DNA of 64,000 nt from Lentinula raphanica (Eukaryota; Basidiomycota; Agaricomycetes; Agaricales; Omphalotaceae), in NCBI GenBank assembly GCA_027919835.1, contig JANVFP010000001.1:1674001-1738000 (forward strand), written 5' to 3'. The notes under the pieces are model-generated. The model ran no database searches. It was not told the DNA's origin and worked only from the letters and a program-made list of their open reading frames with translations. The position numbers and the translations under genes are program-made. Positions 36,258 through 46,733 of the stretch are shown here, in pieces (positions within the stretch are counted from its first letter, which is position 1; every line of letters begins with the position of its first letter).

Positions 36258-37429
36258 ATGTCAAACACCAATAATCTCCCTCCTGTCCAACATCTTCCCG
36301 AAAATCGTCAACTGGATGGCGTTGCCAATTTCCTCGCGTTCCGTGACTCTATCGTGAGCACTGTTCGTGGCTACGGCCTAGAAGGATATCTCGATGGGTC
36401 CATTCCTCGTCCTCCCGCCAACGTCGCTCCTGCTGTTCTTGCTGCTGGTCCAAACCCCGGCCAGAATGTTATTCCTGTGAGTACAGCAAACAACTCTGCT
36501 ACACCCTCGGAGGCAGAGTGGGAGTTACGCAACGCGCGTGTCGCGTCGTTGATTTTCCTCAACGTGAAGGACCCTCGAGGCATCGGTCTAAACCCCACTC
36601 AAACGGCAGAGGAAATGTGGACAATAATCGGCAATAAACTCAACCCTCGTACTCAAGCCGCTCAAACCATAGCGAGGGAGCGCATCAAAGCCATCAAGTT
36701 CAACGAAGGTGATCGGTTCGATGTGTACTTCCACAAGCTTGAACGCTTGAAGTGCGAAGCCAATGAGGTCGGATGCTCCATCACTGACGAGGACATCGCG
36801 TCCCAATTTCTTACAAGTCTTCCGGTGTCGGACTCCTACTCGTGGATTATTCAAAACTACGCGGGCAAGACGTACAGCGAGATGTATGCTAGTTTGTTGG
36901 AGATCCAAATGCAGAAAGACATCGTCGTCAACAACAACGAGCAAGTTGCGGTTACTCCGACCGCCCTTATCGCGAACGGTGGAGGCGTCATACGATGCAC
37001 CAACTGTGGCCGTCGCGGTCACTCGAAGATCAAGTGTTGGGCCCCTGGTGGTGGGGCTGAAGGTCAAGCTCCGCCGAACTACAAACTCCCTAACAAGCTT
37101 GGCTTCAAGAATAATTCGACTGCTTCTTCGTACGCGACAGTAACAGCACCAATCGCCAGTTCCTCCACTCAACAAGCCGCTCCATCCGTGTTCGCGACCA
37201 TGTTCGACCTGGGTACCGACTTGGGTGGTACGACTCTGTCATCTCCAGGCTCTGCCGACAATGCCGACGCTGATTCCTCTAGACATCGAAGGGAAATTGA
37301 TCCCGTTCTAGAAGGTAGTGCAGTATCAGAGCCGGAAGGAGTTGTACCATACCAGTTAGATGTACTTATAGCAGATTCGAATAACACTCCTTCCCAAACG
37401 TTTCTCGATAGTGCTGCGAGCAAGTGTTG
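36258..37429 (+). CDS. gag: Copia gag with start of protease (interrupted by a MITE)
   Basis: The ATG frame encodes a UBN2/gag-like capsid region (NLPPVQHLPENRQLDGVANF, then NPTQTAEEMWTIIGNKLNP) and a zinc knuckle CTNCGRRGHSKIKC with regular CX2CX4HX4C spacing. Near the end comes TFLDSAASKC, the protease active-site motif (usually DSGAS; Ala replaces Gly here). Directly after it the frame is cut by the inverted-repeat element at 37430. Gag packages the element RNA into cytoplasmic particles; the protease would process the polyprotein. Confidence 0.88.
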
Positions 37430-38046
37430 CAGCTGAGGCTGTAAGATTAATGCATAACAACTGGACAACTGTCCCCACTCGTTATGCGTAATGAATGGAC
37501 AGCTATCCAGTAGATAAATGAATTATCCATATCTCCTGAAATAGCCATTTTTGGAAAAAACTGACCCCCCCTATAGGGGGTTTTCCATTTTGGTCTATCA
37601 ATATAACCTCAAATTTTAAACCCTAACCCAACCCCTAACCCAACCCCAACCCCTAACCCCTAACCCAACCCAACCCCCTAACCCCCTAACCTAACCCAAC
37701 CCTAACCCCCTAACCTAACCCAACCCCTAACCCCCTAACCCTAACCAAACCCTAAACCCTAACTAACCCTAAACCCTAACCAGCCCTAACCCTAACACAG
37801 TCCCTACCAATGAAAATATACCAAACCCTAACCCCTAACCCAACCCCTAACCCAACCCTAACCCAGGTTGGGCACTGAATCAGACCCCTCCCTTATGTTA
37901 GGGTTAGCACAGCTAACCCTAACGGTAGGGGCCTGATTCAGTGCTAAATCCCAGTTGTACAGTGGTGGGATAACTGTCCATTCATTACGCATAACGAGTG
38001 GGGACAGTTGTCCAGTTGTTATGCATTAAACCTACAGCTACAGGTG
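37430..38046. mobile_element. MITE with telomere-like CCCTAA core inside the Copia protease
   Basis: The inverted repeats are about 77 bp and nearly perfect: CAGCTGAGGCTGTAAGATTA on the left and ...CTACAGCTACAGGTG on the right, followed inward by ATGCATAACAACTGGACAAC. The outermost bases match the family 1 foldback ends (CAGCTGAAGCTGTAA / CTACAGCTACRGGTG), so the same transposase may act on both. The core from about 37615 to 37865 is degenerate CCCTAA/CCCCTAA/CCCAA repeat in one orientation, followed by a hairpin with arms GGGCACTGAATCAG and its complement. No clear target duplication was found. Confidence 0.85.
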
Positions 38047-39096
38047 GGTGCTGGGGGCGCCTTTGTGATCGAGGGCTATGGTGTTGTTGAGATTCCGGTA
38101 AAGACACTTGACGGGTCTTTGAGGACTTTGAAGATGTCGGCGTTGTACACGCCGTCGTTTGCGATGAACCTACTGTCGGTTCCAGCTTTTGATGCGAAAG
38201 GTTTGGTTGGCTCTTGGGGTGGGGGAGTGTTGACTGTCAAAGACCCCAAGACAAACCAGATAGTTGTGGACGGTCGTCTTGCTTCAGAAGATGGTGGTCA
38301 TAGGCTATACCAGGTCGACGTATCAAAACACGTTCACGTCTTAGCGACAGGCGTATCTGTTCATTCGGGTGCAAGATCTCTAGTCAAGCCATGTTCGTTA
38401 GCGATGTGGCACACCCGATTTGGACACGTTAACATCAACACCATCGCTATGATGAAGAAGAAAGACCTGGTTGATGGTCTTGACATCACTGACTCGAGTA
38501 TATGCGGAAAATGCGAAGAGTGCTTGGTTGGAAAAGCCATCCGTCGTCCCTTTGATGCCATTGTAACGCCAGCGACCGAGGTTGGGTTCAGAATCAGCTT
38601 CGATCTTTGGGGAAAGGCTCGTACCATGAGCCTCGGCGGGGCGTGGTACATGATGCTGGCAGTGGACAACGCATCGGGTATCCCTTCTCCCTACTTTCCA
38701 AAGACCAAGGACGCGGAGACGATTCTGCAGATGATGCAAGATCATGTCGCACTAGTTGAGAGGCAGACAGGACGAAATGTGAAGAGGATCCACATCGACA
38801 TGGGAAAAGAATTCGACAACAAGCAAGTAGATGATTGGGCAGCGTCCAAGGGAATCATCGTCGAGAAAATTCCAAAGGATTCATCAGCGGCAAATGGGAT
38901 GGTTGAGAGAGCGAACAGAACTGTTATTGAGGGGGTAAGGTCGATGATTGAGGACTCAGAGTTGGACCATCGGTTCTGGGCGGAAGCTGCAGGTGCTTTC
39001 TGCTACGTCACGGCACTGCCACTTCTCGAGTACCAGGAGTTATACCAATCCAGCAATGGTTTCCCGAAGGAGCGCGCGTTAACGTTTCCCACTTGA
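38047..39096 (+). CDS. pol: Copia pol, part 1: rest of protease, pre-integrase and integrase
   Basis: The frame starts in the protease (VEIPVKTLDGSLRTLKMSAL, NLLSVPAFDAKGLVGSWGG). The pre-integrase zinc domain follows with H-X3-H-type WHTRFGHVNINT and CGKCEECLVGKA. The integrase core has D in SFDLWGKAR, D in HIDMGKEFDN and E in NGMVERANRT, the DDE triad. Near 39020 the frame is lost: the real continuation (VPGVIPIQQWFPEGARV) lies in another frame and joins part 2, so a one-base indel truncates integrase here with a stop at 39096. Confidence 0.85.
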   Translation, partial: GAGGAFVIEGYGVVEIPVKTLDGSLRTLKMSALYTPSFAMNLLSVPAFDAKGLVGSWGGGVLTVKDPKTNQIVVDGRLASEDGGHRLYQVDVSKHVHVLATGVSVHSGARSLVKPCSLAMWHTRFGHVNINTIAMMKKKDLVDGLDITDSSICGKCEECLVGKAIRRPFDAIVTPATEVGFRISFDLWGKARTMSLGGAWYMMLAVDNASGIPSPYFPKTKDAETILQMMQDHVALVERQTGRNVKRIHIDMGKEFDNKQVDDWAASKGIIVEKIPKDSSAANGMVERANRTVIEGVRSMIEDSELDHRFWAEAAGAFCYVTALPLLEYQELYQSSNGFPKERALTFPT

Positions 39097-41204
39097 GGAG
39101 GTGGGGGTGTAGGGTTCTAGCCAAGGACTTGGATAGACGCGAGGGGAAATTGGGAAAGCAGGCTTGGGAGGGGTATCTGGTCGGATATCTGGATCGTTGG
39201 GGATGGCGAGTTTGGGATCCAGTGCGGAGACATGTTTTTGCAGTGCGGGATGCGGAATTCGACGAAGGAGTGCCGAGGAGGACTATGTCGGAGTCAGTGA
39301 AGAAGTTCCCAGTGAAGTTGTCAGAGGAGGAGATGAATGAAGCAAATGAAGGGGAGGTCGAAGAAGAGGATGTAGTCGGTGGTGATGATGATGAACGCGT
39401 CGGGGAGAACTTAGATGAGTTGGTGCAGCATCAAGACGAAGAGGGGGTGATTTTAAGACGGTCTGCTCGGCATTCAATCCCATCTCAGGCGCTACAACGA
39501 TCCCGTGAATACGAGGAAGATGAAGAGCGAGCGAGGGAGAATAGAGAAGAGTGGGCAAACATTGTCGTCTTAGCGAGCGTGATTAAGGGAGCGGGAAGGA
39601 CAGCAAAACCGACGCCGATGAGGTATGAAGAAGCGATGGAAGAAGAGGAGTTGTGGACACCGCCAATGGAGAAGGAGGTGAAGTCGTTAGAGGATAGAGG
39701 CTGTTGGGAGTTAGCGGAGAGGCCGGTAGGGACACGGGTGCTAAAGGGCATGTGGGTGTATGATTTGAAGACAGATGGTCAGGGGGAGATCATTGCGAGG
39801 AAAGCTAGATGGGTTGCAAGGGGTGACATGCAGCGTCCTGGGTTGGATTACGACAAGACGTGGTCGATGGTAGCTAGGATGGAGTCAGTGCGAATTCTCA
39901 TCGCTTGCGCAGCGTCGTTGGGTTGGCCCACTCATCAATGGGACTTCAGTTCGGCATACCTAAATGGAACGTTACCGGAGCATCCTCAGATCTTCATGGA
40001 ACAGCCAACGGGGTTCACCAAGCAGGGGGAGGAAGATAGTGTGTGCTTGATGAAACGGCCGTTGTATGGTTTAGCTCAGGCGGGTCACATTTGGTTCAAG
40101 GAGTTGAAGCAAGAGTCCCAGCGAATCGGGTACAAAGCGTCAAGGGCAGATCCTTGTATTCGATTCAGACGCGATCCTGCGACCGGAGCACATTCCATCC
40201 ATTCCGTTCATACAGACGACATATGGTCTACCTCATCTACCGAAGCGGAAGCAGACAAGTCAATGACCAATTTCGACCGTTGGGATTGGAAGGATGTAAA
40301 AGATAAGAAATTTCTCGTCGGTTTAACCCTGGCATACCTTCCAGACGGCGGAATCGGTATTTCGCAATCTCCATTCGTGACGAACGCGTTCAAGTACTTC
40401 GGCATTTGGGATGACCTACATCCTCTCGACACTCCGTTACCACCCAAATATCATGTCACACCGAACGTAGCTCAGTCAAAGCTGGATGCCGAGTTTATGA
40501 AGGACAAACCATTCCGTCGGATTTTAGGCTGTTGCTGGTGGATTGCGTCGTCGACACGTCCCGATATTGTTTTTGCGTGCTCGAGTCTATCTTCCGTACA
40601 GAATGCGCCAACAAAGGAACACTGGGAAGTCCTCATCAAATTATGTCGGTACATCAAGAGCACAGTGAACTACGGTATCATCTATCCTCGATCAACGTCT
40701 TCAGGAGACATACAACCGCTCGGCTATTTTGATGCAGATTGGGCAGGGAATCCAGCGACTCGACGATCTGTATCAGGTTATGTGTTCCTACTCAATGGGT
40801 CCCCGATATCATGGTCCTCGAAACCACAATCTATCACGGCTCTTTCTTCTACGGAGGCGGAGTATGTGTCCTTGGCTCGAGCAGTGCAGCAAGCGGTGTG
40901 GTTGAGCAGCTGGTTGTCTGAAGTTGAGCTAGGAGGTGCAAAAGCTATCAAACTATTGGGGGATAATCTCGGATCAATCAGTCTATCGGAAACGACTCGG
41001 GAGCACGGGATATCGAAAGCCATCGACGTTCGTTATCATTTTGTTCAAGATGAGGTTGAAGCTGGAAAGGTGGAAATATATCCGGTCAGGTCCGCGGACA
41101 ACATTGCAGATTTGATGACCAAGTCATTATCGAAGGATTTGCATTGGAGGTTCGTAGGAGCGCTAGGACTGGACTGGTGGTATCGTCGTCAGGGGGAGTG
41201 TTAG
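39093..41204 (+). CDS. pol: Copia pol, part 2: reverse transcriptase and RNase H
   Basis: This is 703 codons in a frame shifted from part 1. It begins in the integrase C-terminal region (RRWGCRVLAKDLDRREGKLG, QAWEGYLVGYLDRWG). Reverse transcriptase follows: KEVKSLEDRGCWELAERPVG, KARWVARGDMQRPGLDYDKT, QWDFSSAYLNGTLPEHPQIF, LMKRPLYGLAQAGHIWFKEL and the active site VHTDDIWSTSS, where His-Thr-Asp-Asp replaces the usual YVDD, as in other fungal Copia elements. RNase H has FDADWAGNPATRRSVSGYVF and ITALSSTEAEYVSLA. The TAG stop lies inside the 3' LTR. All key residues of RT and RNase H look intact. Confidence 0.92.
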   Translation: MRRWGCRVLAKDLDRREGKLGKQAWEGYLVGYLDRWGWRVWDPVRRHVFAVRDAEFDEGVPRRTMSESVKKFPVKLSEEEMNEANEGEVEEEDVVGGDDDERVGENLDELVQHQDEEGVILRRSARHSIPSQALQRSREYEEDEERARENREEWANIVVLASVIKGAGRTAKPTPMRYEEAMEEEELWTPPMEKEVKSLEDRGCWELAERPVGTRVLKGMWVYDLKTDGQGEIIARKARWVARGDMQRPGLDYDKTWSMVARMESVRILIACAASLGWPTHQWDFSSAYLNGTLPEHPQIFMEQPTGFTKQGEEDSVCLMKRPLYGLAQAGHIWFKELKQESQRIGYKASRADPCIRFRRDPATGAHSIHSVHTDDIWSTSSTEAEADKSMTNFDRWDWKDVKDKKFLVGLTLAYLPDGGIGISQSPFVTNAFKYFGIWDDLHPLDTPLPPKYHVTPNVAQSKLDAEFMKDKPFRRILGCCWWIASSTRPDIVFACSSLSSVQNAPTKEHWEVLIKLCRYIKSTVNYGIIYPRSTSSGDIQPLGYFDADWAGNPATRRSVSGYVFLLNGSPISWSSKPQSITALSSTEAEYVSLARAVQQAVWLSSWLSEVELGGAKAIKLLGDNLGSISLSETTREHGISKAIDVRYHFVQDEVEAGKVEIYPVRSADNIADLMTKSLSKDLHWRFVGALGLDWWYRRQGEC
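41190..41198 (+). promoter_or_regulatory. Copia polypurine tract
   Basis: CAGGGGGAG directly precedes the TGTTAG start of the 3' LTR, the position and composition expected of the plus-strand primer of reverse transcription. It overlaps the end of the pol frame. Confidence 0.85.
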
Positions 41205-41446
41205 AAAGGCAGAGTCTGGAGACGACGATACGGAGTTAGGAATGCGATAACGTGATGGGTGGCGTATTGCGTATGGTCGTGTTTGGTTCCGCGGAACTTA
41301 TATAAGCCTCATGGAAGCAATCTCACTCTCTAGCTTGTACCGTCAAGTAGAGAATTAACTCTTATATCTGTTATAGGTAAAGAGCTTGTACCGTCAAGTA
41401 GAGAATTAACTCTTATATCTGTTATAGCCGGGCTGGATTCTTATTA
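41199..41446 (+). repeat. Copia 3' LTR
   Basis: It matches the 5' LTR over its full 248 bp on reading both copies side by side, including the TATA box and the internal tandem duplication. It is followed by the TATAC target duplication and then by the resumed left arm of F1. Confidence 0.93.
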
Positions 41447-41530
41447 TATACTTACTTAACACACATAACAATGAACAGTGTTCATGTGTGTTATGCTTAA
41501 CATACTTATCAATGAAAAACCTTGGATCAG

Positions 41531-44500
41531 CAGCTGAAGCTGTAAAAACTCCGCGAAGTAGTCCGATAAGTCTCCACCACAGCTTCGCGAAGTAACAGGA
41601 CTCGCTCTCGAAGCTCAACAAACCCTTCCGGGTAGGCCAGTAGGGCTCCGGGGGGTGCTCGGCTATTTAGTATATTTAATAATATTTAATAATTCTTTTA
41701 TTATTTAATAGATATATTATAATAAATCTACTTTGCGAAGCTGTACTGCACTTCACGAAGTGACTACGTTTACGGCAATCATGAAATCAGGTAAATTAGG
41801 GTTAGATCATTATGTCATTGATTTCCTTTTTGGGTTATGATATTTTTGAATAGAAAAAAGCATAGAATGATATTATTGATCTTGAGATGCTAAAACATGA
41901 CAGAGGAAACCAAAAATAGCTACAATGAGGTATTGGCTACCTCAGGCACATCACAATTGCTTAAAAAGGAAATTGGTCCAAAAATAGAACTTGATCTCAT
42001 CAGATAGCAAAAAATCTGAAAAAATCATAAAAAATACTCAAAAAATTCAGGGTTGCCTCGTTGGCCCTGAAAATGCAAAATAAAAAAAATACGCGACAAG
42101 TGTAAAAAATGTTATCCCTCCAAATCATACTAAATCTAGGTATATATGATGTACATGCTATTTTTAGCACACCTAGTACCCTCAGACACTTAGAATGGCT
42201 TATATCATTCAATATATTCAGCACACTCAATGCTTATTAAACTTAACACACTTGTTAATGAAAAAACTCAGGACAGTAGTAATGTATATCATACTCAATA
42301 CACTTAATACACCCAACAATGAAAAACCTCAGAACAGTGTTCATGTGTGTTATACTTAAAACTCATAACTCATAATACACTTAACAATGAAAAGTCTCGG
42401 AACAATACTAATGTATATCATACTCAACACACTTCACAATGAAAAAACTCGGAACAGTGCTCATGTGTGTTATACTTAATACACTTCATCAATCAATATA
42501 ATACACTTCACAATCAAAAACTTGGAGTAGTGTAATCACTCATTTTACTTATCATACTGAACACACTTCATCAGTAAGTATAACACACCTATGATGGGAC
42601 ATTGTTATACTATAACACACATATAACAACGAGTTTTGGGCGCTTATGGGCGCTTATTTGGTGTTTTTGAGTCGAAAATCATTGATAACACACTCAATAA
42701 TTTTTTATGTGGGCTTTATATTGTGTCAGAATGTTGTTTATATCATACCTTCCTAGATACAATTTGGAGAACCAAAAAATACAGCCTATAGAGCTGGATA
42801 TATGATGATCTTTTATGATTTTACACTGTTTTGTGTAAATCACAGTGCATACATCCATGTTATGAAGTCAAACTCCTTCTGGGCAATGAAAGGAGACATC
42901 CTACAACCTATTCTATGCTTACTCTGTGTCATAAAGCCAAGAGACTTACAATGGGAGTCATTGAGTATGACATCTGTAGTTACATGCAAGTATACATATC
43001 ACCAATATACATGAAATATGTAGATGTATATTACAGAGTCCAATGGTCATGGTGAGTATCTGGATCATGTTCATACACTGTTAGTAGACTGTAGGAGTGC
43101 TCTCCCCATGAGACAGCTTTGGTATCTATGCAATACATCGACATATGTATTGTCATTTACCTAAAACACTGTTAAATCATAAAAGATTATGATATAGCCA
43201 TCCCTACAGGCTGTAATTTTGAGTTCCCCGAATTGTATTTAGGGGAGTATGATGTATACAACATCCTGACACAACAGAAAGTCCTCACAAAAATAATTGA
43301 GTTAGGTATTAATGAATTTCGACTCAAAAACATCAAATAAGCGCCCATAAGCGCCCAAAACTCGTTGTTATATGTGTGTTATAGTATAACAATGTCCTAT
43401 TAAAGGTATGTTATTCTTACTGATGAAGTGTGTTCAGTATGATAAGTATAATGAGTGATTACACTACTCCAAGTTTTTGATTGTGAAGTGTGTTATATTG
43501 ATTGATGAAGTGTATCAAGTATAATACACATGAGCACTGTTCCGACTTTTTTCATTGTAAAGTGTGTTGAGCATGATATACATTAGTATTGCTCTGAGAC
43601 TTTTCATTGTTAAGTGTATTATGTGTTTTAAGTATAACACACATGAACACTGTTTCTAGGGTTTTCATTGTTGAGTGTGTTAAATATGTTGAGTATTAAT
43701 AATATACATTAGTATTGTTCCAAGACTTTTCATTGTTAAATGTACTATGTGTTTTAAGTATAACACATATGAACACTGTTTTGAGGTTTTTCATTGTTGA
43801 GTGTGTTAAGTGTATTGAGTATGATATACATTACTACTGTCCTGAGTTTTTTCATTAACAAGTGTGTTAAGTTTAATAAGCATTGAGTGTGCTGAATATA
43901 TTGAATGATATAAGCCATTCTAAGTGTCTGAGGGTACTAGGTGTACTAAAAATAGCATGTACATCATATATACCTAGATTTAGTATGATTTGGAGGGATA
44001 ACATTTTTTACACTTGTCGCGTATTTTTTTTTTATTTTGCATTTTCAGGGCCAACGAGGCAACCCTGAATTTTTTGAGTATTTTTTATGATTTTTTCAGA
44101 TTTTTTGCTATCTGATGAGATCAAGTTCTATTTTTGGACCAATTTCCTTTTTAGGCAATTGTGATGTGCCTGAGGTAGCCAATACCTCATTGTAGCTATT
44201 TTTGGTTTCCTCTGTCATGTTTTAGCATCTCAAGATCAATAATATCATTCTATGCTTTTTTCTATTCAAAAATATCATAACCCAAAAAGGAAATCAATGA
44301 CGTAATGATCTAACCCTAATTTACCTGATTTCATGATTGCCGTAAACGTAGTCACTTCGCGAAGTGCAGTACAGCTTCGCAAAGTAGATTTATTATAATA
44401 TATCTATTAAATAATAAAAGAATTATTAAATATTATTAAATATACTAAATAGCCGAGTACCCCCCGGAGCCCTACTGGCCTACCCGGAAGGGTTTTTTAA

Positions 44501-44584
44501 GCTTCGAGAGCGAGTCCTGTTACTTTGCGAAGCTGTGGTGGGAACTTATCGGATTACTTCGCGAAGTTTCTACAGCTACGGGTG
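41531..44584. mobile_element. Foldback element F2, family 1, nested in F1
   Basis: It starts CAGCTGAAGCTGTAAAAACT and ends CTACAGCTACGGGTG, with flanking 7-bp duplications GGATCAG (41524-41530 and 44585-44591); the other arm of F1 has a single TGGATCAGTG at the matching place. It is a 3.05-kb palindrome whose arms meet near 43000. Subterminal CTTCGCGAAG words, a core GCGCTTATGGGCGCTTATTT and repeating units of about 52 bp with TAACACACTTAACAATG recur in both arms. The right arm holds one more unit than the left (43660-43780). No protein is encoded. Confidence 0.9.
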
Positions 44585-46733
44585 GGATCAGTGTTGATGT
44601 GTATTATGCTTAACATACTTAACAATGAAAAACTTCAGAACAGTGTTGATGTGTATTATACTTAACACAATTAACAATGAGAAACATCGGAACAATGTGC
44701 ATATGTGTTATACTTAACACACTCAACAATGCAAAAACTTGGAACAATGTTACTGCATGTTATACTCAACGTACTGAACTCATTACACTTATAACACTTA
44801 ACATACTTCATCAGTAACTATAACACACCATCAATAGAACATTGTTATACTATAACACACATATAACAACGAGTTTTGGGCGCTTATGGGCGCTTATTTT
44901 GAGTTTTTGAGTCAAAATTCATTCATACCACACTCAATAATTTTTGTGTGGGGTTTATACTGTGTAAAGATGTTGTTTATATCATACTACACTAGATACA
45001 ATTTGGAGAACCCAAAATTACAGCCTGTGGGACTGGCTATATCATGATCTTTTATCATTCAACAGTGTTTTATGTAAATGACAATGCATATGTCCATGTA
45101 GTGCAAGGATATTGATGCTGGTTCATGAGGGAATCACTCCTACAGTCTACTAAAAGTGTTTGGACATGGCTCAGATACTCAGTATGACTATTGGACTCTG
45201 TGATATACATGTATCTATTTCATGTACACAAGGGATGGCTACAGTTCCATGTAACAATATATGTTATGTTCAATGATCCAGATTACAGATCTCTTAGCTG
45301 TATTACATACAGTGAGCATAGAAAAGATTGTAGGATGACTCTTTTCATCACCCAGCGGCAATTTGACTTCATAACATGGGTGTATGCATTGTGATTTACA
45401 CAAAGCACTGTTAAATCACAGAAGATCACAATATAGCCAGTCCCACAGGTTGTAATTTTGGGTTCTCCAAATTGTATCTAGTGTAGTATGATATAAACAA
45501 CATCTTTACACAGTATAAACCCCACACAAATATTATTGAGTGTGGTATGAATGAATTTTGACTCAAAAACTCAAAATAAGCGCCCATAAGCGCCCAAAAC
45601 TCGTTGTTATATGTGTGTTATAGTATAACAATGTTCTATTGATGGTGTGTTATAGTTACTGATGAAGTATGTTAAGTGTTATAAGTGTAATGAGTTCAGT
45701 ATGTTGAGTATAACATGCAGTAACATTGTTCCAAGTTTTTGCATTGTTGAGTGTGTTAAGTATAACACATATGTACATTGTTCCGATGTTTCTCATTGTT
45801 AATTGTGTTAAGTATAATACACATCAACACTGTTCTGAAGTTTTTCATTGTTAAGTATGTTAAGCATAATACACATCAACACTGATCCAAGGTTTTTCAT
45901 TGATAAGTATGTTAAGCATAACACACATGAACACTGTTCTTTGTTATGTGTGTTAAGTAAGTATAACACACATAAATACTGTTCTAAAATCTTTCATTGT
46001 TAAGTGTATTAAGTATAACAAGCATTGAGTGTGCTGAATATATTGAATGATATAAGCTATTCTAGGTGCCTAAGAGTGCTGGGGGTGCTAAAAATAGCAT
46101 GTACATCATATATACCCAATGTATAGAGGATCTAGTATGATTTGGAGTGATAAAATTTTTTACACTTGTCGCGTATTTTTTTTTATTTTGCATTTCCAGG
46201 GCCATCAAGGCAACCCTGATTTTTTTTCACTATTTTTATGATTTTTTTCAGATTTTTTGCTACCTGATGAGATCAAGTTCTATTTTTAGACCAATTTCCT
46301 TTTTGGGCAATTTTGATGTGCCTAGAATAGCCTGTACCCTGTTTCAGTCATTTTTGGATTGTATATGATATTTGCTATTTTTAGACACCCATATATATAC
46401 AGTAGTACCCTGTAACCCCTGGTTTCAATATAAATATCCTTTTCCCAAAAAGGAAATGATTGATGCAGATCCCATCACATCATTTCATCTGTTCCCATCA
46501 TTTGTGATATCTTTCACACCACTTTGCGAAGCTATATATTATTTTTTTTTCCTGTTTTTTTAATTAAATAATACCAATAATATATATATATATAATAAAA
46601 AATAGCAGCCCCCGGAGCATTTCTGGCCTGCCCGGAGGTAAGATTTGACCCTTGGAGAGAGTATCGGTGTACTTCGCAAAGCCCTGGTGGATACTTATCG
46701 AACTACTTTGCGTAGATTTTACAGCTACAGGTG

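Larger units (their letters stand above)
35934..41446 (+). mobile_element. Young Copia-type LTR retrotransposon, 5.5 kb
   Basis: Two LTRs of 248 bp that appear identical flank a gag region, a MITE-interrupted protease, integrase, reverse transcriptase and RNase H, in the order integrase before RT that defines Copia. The 5-bp target duplication TATAC flanks it (35929-35933 and 41447-41451), and the opposite arm of F1 shows the empty site GTTATACTTACTT. LTR identity points to very recent insertion, yet protease and integrase are disrupted, so this copy probably moved using proteins from another element or was damaged afterwards. Confidence 0.95.
35166..46733. mobile_element. Large nested foldback element F1 (about 3-kb palindrome expanded to 11.6 kb)
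   Basis: The ends are CACCTGTAGCTGTAAAATCT and its complement. Without its two inserts the element is about 3.0 kb and is almost entirely a palindrome; the arms meet near 45240. Distinctive arm features recur in opposite orientation, such as AGTAGTTCGATAAGTATCC at 35193 and its complement at 46686. The left arm was invaded by a Copia element (35934-41446) and by foldback element F2 (41531-44584). The uninterrupted right arm (45880-46000) preserves both empty sites. No clear target duplication flanks F1. It has no coding capacity beyond the inserts; its transposase source is unknown. Confidence 0.85.

Noticed and set aside
37610..37870. CCCTAA repeats read as a chromosome end
   Set aside because: The array is degenerate, short, enclosed by inverted repeats and lies in the middle of a retrotransposon, so it is interstitial.
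42802..43055. Open frames in the loop of foldback F2, and similar ones at 45191, 60269 and 60744
   Set aside because: They are short, AT-rich, differ between sister elements and read through inverted-repeat sequence; no conserved residues were seen.
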